DNA from: an uncultured Porphyromonadaceae bacterium
Lineage (GTDB): Bacteria; Bacteroidota; Bacteroidia; Bacteroidales; Muribaculaceae
Assembly: GCA_947177595.1 (NCBI GenBank)
Contig: CAMWUZ010000149.1
Coordinates: forward strand, 1 to 5,074
DNA length: 5,074 bases
Direction of reading: 5' to 3'
Below the pieces are notes generated by a model that worked only from the letters and a program-made list of their open reading frames with translations, was not told the DNA's origin and did no database searches. Shown here piece after piece: positions 1-5,074 of this stretch. How positions within the stretch are numbered: position 1 is the first letter of the stretch; every line of letters starts with the position of its first letter. A program made the translations under genes and the position numbers.

Positions 1-1139
1 TGCGAAAGCAATGCGCGAGCAACACTTGCGTTAGTAAAATAAAACTTTGTCATAGGAATAGTTTTCATCATCTCCAGAATTCCGCTGACATCCTTATCAT
101 TCACAAATCCTACAACCATATGTCTGATTCCCGGCAAGTTTGCGATTCTTTTAGACAGATATTGCCAACCGCCGGTATTATGACCGGTATCGCACACAAT
201 CCTCGGATTTTTAGCTAATGTCATCCAGCGTCCGGCAAGTCCTGTCAACTCACATACATTGGCAAAACCTTTTTTCACCGCATCATCAGAAATTTCAAAT
301 CCCTGCTGTCTCAACAATGTCACCGACTCCAGAATCGTGGCAGCATTTCTCGCCTGCCATTCTCCTGTAAGCTCACCGTCAATCTGTCCGTAAGTCTTAC
401 ACCTATATATATTATAGTCATCTGTAAAATCCGTTGAGATGATTTCAGATTTCTCTTGAGCAAATATTACCGGCGCATTTTTCTCTACAGAAGTTTTTTC
501 AAAAACCTCCCTTACCTTACCTGATGCCTCACCAATAACCACAGGAACACCGGACTTAATGATGCCTGCTTTTTCCGCCGCTATCGCTTCCAATGTATTT
601 CCTAAAAACTGAGTATGATCAAATGAAATATTGGTAATGACGCTCAAGCATGGAGCTATAATATTGGTGCTGTCGAGTCTGCCTCCAAGTCCGGTCTCAA
701 TCACAGCCACATCAACGTCGTTTTTAGAGAAAAATTCAAATGCCATCATCATTGTAAGTTCAAAAAATGATGGTTTTACCGCTAAATCTTTCTCCAAAAA
801 ACGATTTACAAAATCTACGACCTCCTCTTTTGATATCATCTTCCCATTCACCTTCATCCTCTCCCTGAAATCAACCAGATGAGGCGAGGTATAAAGTCCC
901 ACTTTATATCCGGAACTCTGAAGAATCGCCGCCAGGGTATGCGCTGTTGACCCCTTGCCATTTGTACCGGCAATATGAATTTTTTTATAATCACATTCCG
1001 GATTATCAAATGAAGCAGACAGAGCCAGAGCTGTATCCAGTCCCGGCTTGTATGCCGAACCACCGTCACGCTGAAATACAGCAAGCCTGCCAAACAGCCA
1101 CTCTATGGTATCCTCATAAGATGTAAATCGTTCAGACAT
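1..1139 (-). CDS. folC: Folylpolyglutamate synthase / dihydrofolate synthase FolC (3' end cut off by the window)
   Basis: This is a cytoplasmic Mur-ligase-like enzyme that uses ATP to join L-glutamate to dihydropteroate (making dihydrofolate) and/or to tetrahydrofolates (making polyglutamates). My translation from ATG at 1139 is open to the window edge, giving 379 complete codons. Visible motifs are the P-loop AGTNGKGST (residues 57-65), YTSPHL (83-88), ETGLGGRLDSTN (148-159), NISFDHTQFLG (170-180), EKAGIIK (189-195) and DTGHNTGG (317-324). EKAGI holds the family's usually carbamylated lysine, here K190. DTGHNTGG is the C-terminal-domain counterpart of the DxAHNP signature, in a form I associate with Bacteroidetes. 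Family members are usually about 420-430 residues, so roughly 40-50 C-terminal residues lie outside. The start is 2 bases after the stop of the upstream CHR gene, with no clear Shine-Dalgarno, so translation is probably coupled to that gene. Identity is very secure; whether it has one or both activities cannot be read from sequence. Confidence 0.96.
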   Translation of the reverse strand, partial: MSERFTSYEDTIEWLFGRLAVFQRDGGSAYKPGLDTALALSASFDNPECDYKKIHIAGTNGKGSTAHTLAAILQSSGYKVGLYTSPHLVDFRERMKVNGKMISKEEVVDFVNRFLEKDLAVKPSFFELTMMMAFEFFSKNDVDVAVIETGLGGRLDSTNIIAPCLSVITNISFDHTQFLGNTLEAIAAEKAGIIKSGVPVVIGEASGKVREVFEKTSVEKNAPVIFAQEKSEIISTDFTDDYNIYRCKTYGQIDGELTGEWQARNAATILESVTLLRQQGFEISDDAVKKGFANVCELTGLAGRWMTLAKNPRIVCDTGHNTGGWQYLSKRIANLPGIRHMVVGFVNDKDVSGILEMMKTIPMTKFYFTNASVARALLS

Positions 1140-1141
1140 AT

Positions 1142-1711
1142 TCAAAAGATGAACAGACCGGCAACTCCGGCGAGCACAATCACCAGTATAGGATGTATTT
1201 TGGTGAAGAACACCACGCAGAATGCCGCAATACAGATTATAATACTTGCAATGATATCATAAGATACCGCACCGAAGTTCGCCGAGTTCATCAACAGCAT
1301 TGCCGCTGATGCAATCAATCCCACCACAACAGGGCGCAGCCCGGTGAACACCCCCTTAACCAAAGCGCTCTCTTTGTGCTTAGTTATAAAATGGCTCGTA
1401 TATGTCGTGAGAAAAAACGAAGGCAGCACAACGACAAGCGTGCAGACTAAAGAACCCAGAATACCGAAAATAGGATTGGAGAATGTAGCCGATGACTCAC
1501 CGGGCGCCACATATCCTATGTATGTTGCTGAATTAATCCCGATAGGTCCGGGAGTCATCTGTGAGATGGCCACAATGTCAGTAAACATCTGTTCCGTAAT
1601 CCATCCCGGCCCTACAATCTCGCGCTCAATAAGAGCCAGCATCGCATATCCTCCGCCAAAACCGAATAGTCCGATTTTCAGATATGACCAGATCAGTTTC
1701 AGGTAAATCAT
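1142..1711 (-). CDS. Short-chain chromate transporter (CHR/ChrA) family protein, second partner
   Basis: This is a 189-residue inner-membrane protein of the CHR family (Pfam chromate transporter type). The N-terminus has the family signature: KIGLFGFGGGYAM (residues 12-24), IEREIV (28-33), then GWITEQMF (36-43) and SQMTPGPIGIN (50-60) with the classic TPGP. Several hydrophobic segments follow and the protein ends in a hydrophobic stretch (...VLAGVAGLFIF) with almost no tail. Full-length ChrA carries two such domains; here each is a separate gene, as in the paired short-chain CHR proteins of Bacillus subtilis, where the partners are thought to sit in opposite membrane orientations and work together. 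Its ATG overlaps the stop of the upstream partner (ATGA, 1711-1708) and is preceded by a consensus Shine-Dalgarno. Chromate efflux is the family's named activity; in an anaerobic gut-type bacterium the real substrate is probably another anion and is unknown. Confidence 0.9.
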   Translation of the reverse strand: MIYLKLIWSYLKIGLFGFGGGYAMLALIEREIVGPGWITEQMFTDIVAISQMTPGPIGINSATYIGYVAPGESSATFSNPIFGILGSLVCTLVVVLPSFFLTTYTSHFITKHKESALVKGVFTGLRPVVVGLIASAAMLLMNSANFGAVSYDIIASIIICIAAFCVVFFTKIHPILVIVLAGVAGLFIF

Positions 1712-2301
1712 TTCTCAACCTCCTTTCCCTTAAGCTCACGGGTGCGCTCAAGTTGCCTGCGATACCAGAAGTAACCGCCGATCCCACCGAGAACAATATA
1801 TAAGATCGGGTTTGACACGACAGGTAGCTTTGACCATATCAGCAATGCGACAACAATCGGAATAGCCACAGTTTTCCATCCGATCTTCGCAGCCTTGGCG
1901 GAAGTGATTACCGGGGCGATAATCAAAGCAACCACACCCGGTCGTATGCCCTTGAAGATTTTACTGAGAATCTCATTATTCTTGATAAGATCCGGAGTAA
2001 GGAATATCGCAATTGTCAGAATTATCAGAAACGATGGCAGAATAGTGCCGAGAGCGGCGCTGACACTTCCTTTCATCCCCTTCAGCCGGTCTCCTACCGC
2101 TACGGATATATTTACCGCAAGAATACCCGGTAGAGACTGGGCTACTGCAAGCTGATCAAGAAACTCGTCCTTGGCAAGCCAATGATGCTTATCCACTATT
2201 TCCTTCTCAATAATGGAAATCATAGCCCAGCCGCCGCCAAATGTAAAGGCTCCTATCTTGAAAAATGTGATAAAGAGTTGAAAACAGATATTATTCATCA
2301 T
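1708..2301 (-). CDS. Short-chain chromate transporter (CHR/ChrA) family protein, first partner
   Basis: This is a 197-residue inner-membrane protein of the CHR family and the first gene of the leftward operon. The signature region is present: FFKIGAFTFGGGWAM (residues 13-27), IIEKEIV (30-36), HWLAKDEFLDQLAVAQ (40-55) and SLPGILAVN (56-64). The second proline of the PGP motif is replaced by isoleucine, unlike its partner downstream. Hydrophobic segments follow at roughly 78-105, 120-160 and 165-180, and there is a charged cytoplasmic-type tail (YRRQLERTRELKGKEVEK). The gene begins with two consecutive ATG codons (2301 and 2298), so the protein may be one residue shorter. The putative -7 element at 2331-2324 leaves a leader of about 15-20 bases. 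It is expected to pair with the following CHR gene, which overlaps it by four bases. Substrate is unknown; family membership is secure from the motifs. Confidence 0.9.
   Translation of the reverse strand: MMNNICFQLFITFFKIGAFTFGGGWAMISIIEKEIVDKHHWLAKDEFLDQLAVAQSLPGILAVNISVAVGDRLKGMKGSVSAALGTILPSFLIILTIAIFLTPDLIKNNEILSKIFKGIRPGVVALIIAPVITSAKAAKIGWKTVAIPIVVALLIWSKLPVVSNPILYIVLGGIGGYFWYRRQLERTRELKGKEVEK
1718..1725 (-). promoter_or_regulatory. Consensus Shine-Dalgarno site for the second CHR gene
   Basis: On the minus strand the sequence reads AAGGAGGT, then six bases, then the ATG at 1711. It lies inside the last codons of the upstream CHR gene, where it encodes part of the Lys-Gly-Lys-Glu-Val-Glu-Lys tail. 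A full-length match to the anti-Shine-Dalgarno is unusual in Bacteroidetes, whose genes mostly lack such sites. Together with the ATGA overlap it suggests strong, coupled re-initiation so that both partners are made. Confidence 0.75.
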
Positions 2302-2323
2302 TCATTGCTATGGAATTTGGGAA

Positions 2324-2331
2324 CAAAGGTA
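2324..2331 (-). promoter_or_regulatory. Putative -7 promoter element for the chrA-chrA-folC operon
   Basis: The minus strand reads TACCTTTG, an exact match to the Bacteroidetes -7 consensus TAnnTTTG recognised by the primary sigma factor of that phylum. It lies 22 bases upstream of the first CHR ATG (2301), so transcription would begin at about 2315-2320 with a short leader. I see no good TTTG-type -33 element at the expected distance (about 2350-2355), so the upstream half is weak. Position and exact match make a real promoter likely but unproven. Confidence 0.6.
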
Positions 2332-2345
2332 AGAATATTATCCGG

Positions 2346-2378
2346 TTTCGTTTAATTGTAGTGGAATTACTATCTTTG
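2346..2378 (+). promoter_or_regulatory. Putative Bacteroidetes-type promoter for tamL
   Basis: TATCTTTG at 2371-2378 matches the -7 consensus TAnnTTTG exactly. A partial -33 element, TTTCG at 2346-2350, sits 20 bases upstream, compared with the consensus TTTG. Transcription would begin at roughly 2383-2387. That is downstream of the ATG at 2310 and upstream of the TTG at 2400, which supports the TTG as the translation start. It faces away from the promoter of the CHR operon, with 39 bases between the two -7 elements, so their upstream regions overlap. Confidence 0.65.
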
Positions 2379-2399
2379 CAATGCATTTTATCGGATAGT

Positions 2400-4751
2400 T
2401 TGAAATCGGTCACAAACAGTTTTAACAGAGTCAGTGCAGCGGCATATCATATTGTCGCCGGAATGCTTTCAGCTCTCCTCCTGTGGGGTTGCAGCTCTGT
2501 AAAACACGTGCCGGAGGGAAAATATCTTCTTGACGATGTAAAAATCAATATCACCGATAGCACAGGAATAGTAGAGTCTTCTGAACTCGTAAACTATCTG
2601 CGGCAAAGCCCCAACCATAAAATACTCGGATTTCTAAAGCTACAGCTCGCCACATACAACATGAGCGGCAAAGACACGGCCAAATGGTATAACCGCTGGG
2701 TGAGAAGATTGGGACAAGCTCCGGTGATTTATGACTCCGAGCTGACATCTGCCTCCGCCAAACAACTGAGAATGGCTATGGTGAACCGCGGATTCATGGA
2801 TGCGACGGTAAGTGTTGACACTATTGCCGACACGACTCATAGAAAAATGCACGTAGCATATAATATAGCGTCGGGTAGCCCGAGAGTAATTTCATCAATC
2901 ACATACGAAATACCCGACAGCGCTATCGCTCCGCTTGTTCTTGCCGATTCCGCTATTTTCACTCTTAAACCCGGTGACATATTTGACCGCAACCGACTTG
3001 ACAATGAACGCACACTAATCGCCGACCGACTCCGAAACAACGGATACTATTCGTTTTCAAAAGAATATATCACTTTCTTTGCGGATACTGCAACCAATTC
3101 AATGGATGTGGAACTCACCATGAGCATACGCCCTCCCCGCCCAACGGAATCCTTCTTTACCGACACCACACTCATCCATCCGGTCTATAAAGTGCGCAAA
3201 GTGGTTTTTGTTACAGATGCAGGAAATAACGGCACTTTGCAGGACACGGTTACATATCGCGACATAGAGGTCGTTTATGGTGCCGACAGATACATTAAAC
3301 CCGGAGTGCTTGAAGAGAAATGCTTTATACATCCCGGAAAACTTTATAAGGCAAATGAAGTAGATAGAACGTACGAAGCACTATCCCAACTCGGCATTCT
3401 AAGAACAATCAATATAGAAATGCTGCCGGTAAAAGATGTTGACGGCAATGAATTGCTTGACGCATATATCCTGCTCACAAGAAATAAAAAACAGGGAATA
3501 TCTCTCGAACTGGAAGGCACGAACTCCGAGGGTGATTTAGGATTCGGAGTAGGAGTAAGCTACACCCACCGCAATCTCGGCAAGCGTTCGGAACTGCTGA
3601 ACGCTAAATTCCGAATCAACTATGAGAGTCTGTCAGGAAACCTGTCGGGACTAATAAACAATCGCTACACAGAATTCGCCGCTGAGACCGGTATCACTTT
3701 CCCGAAATTCCTCTTTCCGTTCCTCTCCCACAGTTATAAGCAACGAGTTAAAGCGGCAACCGAGCTCGCGCTGTCATTCAACTATCAGGAGCGACCTGAA
3801 TACACCAGAATTATCGCCGGAGCCGCATGGAAATACAAATGGACGGCAAGGCAAAACCGTGAGCGACGCACCTTTGACCTTCTTGACATCAACTACGTGT
3901 ATCTGCCCGAGAGCACTATCGATTTCATAAATCAAATCGCACCGACAAACCCGCTGCTGAGATATAGTTATGAAGATCACTTCATTATGCGCAGCGGCTA
4001 TACTTTCTACCGCACGAATCGCCGCATAACCTCAGCGACCGAAAAGAGAGTCAAATCACAGCCATTAATCTATACCCTGAGAGTAAACGGTGAGATTGCT
4101 GGCAACCTCCTTTATGTCATTTCCTCGCTGACCGGACAGAAACGAAAAGACGGAGTGTATAAACTATTCGGCATCCAATATTCCCAGTACGCTAAAGCGG
4201 AGATAGATTACTCCCTCACAAAAATGCTTGCCTACCGTCACACTCTCGCTTTCCGTGCCGGCTTCGGCATCGGTGTGCCCTATGGCAACTCCCACATTCT
4301 ACCCTTTGAGAAACGCTTCTATGCGGGCGGGGCTAACGGAGTGAGAGGATGGGCGGTAAGAACTCTGGGACCCGGCAGCTACGATGCAAAAAACAATGTG
4401 ACCGATTTCATAAACCAGTGCGGTGACATCAGCTTTATTACCAGCCTTGAATACCGAATGAAACTGTTCTGGGTATTTGAAGGAGCTATTTTTGCAGATG
4501 CCGGAAATATCTGGACTATTCACAACTATGAGAATCAGCCCGGCGGTTTATTCCGCTTAGATACATTCTGGAAGCAGATAGCCGCAAGTTACGGAGCTGG
4601 GCTGCGACTTGACTTCACCTATTTTCTCCTCCGCTTCGACCTCGGTCTTAAAGCCCACAATCCGGCTATGAATCAGGAGCGTTGGCCGATAATACATCCA
4701 AGATGGAGAAGAGATGCTACATTTCACTTTTCCGTCGGCTATCCGTTCTAA
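2400..4751 (+). CDS. tamL: TamL: lipoprotein Omp85 (BamA/TamA family) outer-membrane assembly protein
   Basis: This Omp85-family outer-membrane protein is the Bacteroidetes lipid-anchored version of TamA, expected to work with TamB in outer-membrane biogenesis. From TTG at 2400 it is 783 residues. It begins with a lipoprotein signal: a K/R-containing n-region, a hydrophobic stretch, then LLLWGC with the lipidated Cys at residue 31. Trp at -2 is unusual for a lipobox. Periplasmic POTRA-like repeats fill about 40-360, including LGQAPVIYDS and a last unit with YEALSQLGIL. The beta-barrel runs from about 365 to the end. It carries the Omp85 loop-6 signature GGANGVRGW (VRGW at 648-651) and ends in a barrel strand with C-terminal Phe (FSVGYPF). 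The ATG at 2310 would add 30 residues ahead of the signal and lies upstream of the predicted promoter, so I reject it. The only other in-frame ATG, 2463, leaves too short a signal without positive charge. No tamB gene follows within the window. Family is very secure; the start is likely. Confidence 0.92.
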   Translation: MKSVTNSFNRVSAAAYHIVAGMLSALLLWGCSSVKHVPEGKYLLDDVKINITDSTGIVESSELVNYLRQSPNHKILGFLKLQLATYNMSGKDTAKWYNRWVRRLGQAPVIYDSELTSASAKQLRMAMVNRGFMDATVSVDTIADTTHRKMHVAYNIASGSPRVISSITYEIPDSAIAPLVLADSAIFTLKPGDIFDRNRLDNERTLIADRLRNNGYYSFSKEYITFFADTATNSMDVELTMSIRPPRPTESFFTDTTLIHPVYKVRKVVFVTDAGNNGTLQDTVTYRDIEVVYGADRYIKPGVLEEKCFIHPGKLYKANEVDRTYEALSQLGILRTINIEMLPVKDVDGNELLDAYILLTRNKKQGISLELEGTNSEGDLGFGVGVSYTHRNLGKRSELLNAKFRINYESLSGNLSGLINNRYTEFAAETGITFPKFLFPFLSHSYKQRVKAATELALSFNYQERPEYTRIIAGAAWKYKWTARQNRERRTFDLLDINYVYLPESTIDFINQIAPTNPLLRYSYEDHFIMRSGYTFYRTNRRITSATEKRVKSQPLIYTLRVNGEIAGNLLYVISSLTGQKRKDGVYKLFGIQYSQYAKAEIDYSLTKMLAYRHTLAFRAGFGIGVPYGNSHILPFEKRFYAGGANGVRGWAVRTLGPGSYDAKNNVTDFINQCGDISFITSLEYRMKLFWVFEGAIFADAGNIWTIHNYENQPGGLFRLDTFWKQIAASYGAGLRLDFTYFLLRFDLGLKAHNPAMNQERWPIIHPRWRRDATFHFSVGYPF

Positions 4752-4773
4752 TACATTATTAATGTGTACGATT

Positions 4774-5074
4774 ATGAAGAAACTTGTAATATTTGACCTT
4801 GACGGCACACTGCTGAATACTATTGCAGACCTTGCGCAGGCATCTAATTACGCCCTGACTAAATGCGGTTTTCCAACCCATGCGAATTCTTCCTATCCAT
4901 ATTTCGTTGGCAACGGAGTATCCAAACTCTTGGAAAGAATAGTGCCGGAAGATGAACGCACAGAGCCTACCCTACAGAAAATGAGACAGTATTTCTCGGA
5001 ATATTACGACACTCACTGCACTGACCTCACAACACCATACCCTGGTATTCCCGAACTACTCGAAGCACTTACGG
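4774..5074 (+). CDS. HAD-superfamily phosphatase, phosphoglycolate phosphatase (Gph)-like (3' end cut off by the window)
   Basis: This is the first 100 residues of a cytoplasmic haloacid-dehalogenase-type phosphatase. Motif I is FDLDGTLLNT (residues 7-16): D8 is the expected nucleophile and D10 the general acid/base. The Asn in LLNT replaces the more common Asp. A helical cap region follows, with FVGNGVSKLLERIVPED, similar to Gph proteins, and then PYPGIPELLEAL, which normally precedes motif II; motifs II-IV lie outside. Family proteins are about 210-225 residues, so over half is missing. The start at 4774 gives the usual MKKLVIFDLDG; an in-frame ATG at 4762 would add Met-Cys-Thr-Ile. The gene begins 22 bases after the tamL stop on the same strand with no terminator between, so it is probably co-transcribed. 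HAD family is certain; the substrate (2-phosphoglycolate or another small phosphoester) is not. Confidence 0.88.
   Translation, partial: MKKLVIFDLDGTLLNTIADLAQASNYALTKCGFPTHANSSYPYFVGNGVSKLLERIVPEDERTEPTLQKMRQYFSEYYDTHCTDLTTPYPGIPELLEALT

Noticed and set aside
854..1093. 79-codon minus-strand open frame inside folC
   Set aside because: It lies in a different frame from the real FolC translation, which carries the P-loop and other motifs across the same bases.
1344..1706. 120-codon open frame on the plus strand opposite the second CHR gene
   Set aside because: It is antisense to a gene with clear CHR motifs, has no recognisable domain, and its composition is explained by the complementary codons.
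2381..2398. Five-codon reading frame (ATG to TAG) just before the tamL TTG start, possibly a leader peptide
   Set aside because: The ATG lies at or before the expected transcription start from the 2371-2378 element, so it is probably not in the mRNA; such a short frame is easily chance.
4753..4765. Perfect palindrome ACATTA-T-TAATGT between tamL and the HAD gene
   Set aside because: It is AT-rich, has a one-base centre and no T-run after it, so it is not an intrinsic terminator. A 13-base AT-rich dyad can arise by chance; I see no second copy to suggest an operator.
4762..4773. Earlier in-frame ATG for the HAD gene adding four residues
   Set aside because: The start at 4774 gives the standard MKKLVIFDLDG beginning of the family; the extension (Met-Cys-Thr-Ile) has no support, though it cannot be excluded.

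Overview
The window looks like chromosomal core sequence from a member of the Bacteroidetes, probably order Bacteroidales and possibly a Muribaculaceae-type gut commensal. Three things point there: a lipoprotein-type Omp85 protein (TamL, the Bacteroidetes form of TamA), two promoter elements that exactly match the Bacteroidetes -7 consensus TAnnTTTG, and protein sequences typical of that group. The exact family is an inference. Nothing in the window looks like an insertion sequence, phage, CRISPR array, rRNA or tRNA.

Layout: a short divergent promoter region (about 2302-2399) splits the window into two transcription units. Leftward on the minus strand run two short-chain chromate-transporter (CHR) family genes, 2301-1708 and 1711-1142, which overlap by four bases. 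They are followed two bases later by folC (1139 to beyond the left edge). The tight packing suggests one operon. Rightward on the plus strand runs tamL (best start TTG at 2400, end 4751). After 22 bases comes the beginning of a HAD-family phosphatase of the phosphoglycolate phosphatase (Gph) type, which runs off the right edge.

Roles: the CHR pair probably forms a heteromeric inner-membrane anion transporter of unknown natural substrate. FolC adds glutamate in folate synthesis and retention. TamL is an outer-membrane Omp85 assembly protein with a lipid anchor. The HAD protein is a soluble phosphatase. No functional link between the two units is evident beyond the shared promoter region.

The main points for a second look are the start of tamL, where the upstream ATG at 2310 lies before the predicted promoter; the divergent promoters; the consensus Shine-Dalgarno site before the second CHR gene, unusual for this phylum; and the unexplained coupling of a CHR transporter pair to folC. 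I did not find a convincing new biological system here. There is no gene-free stretch longer than 300 bases.
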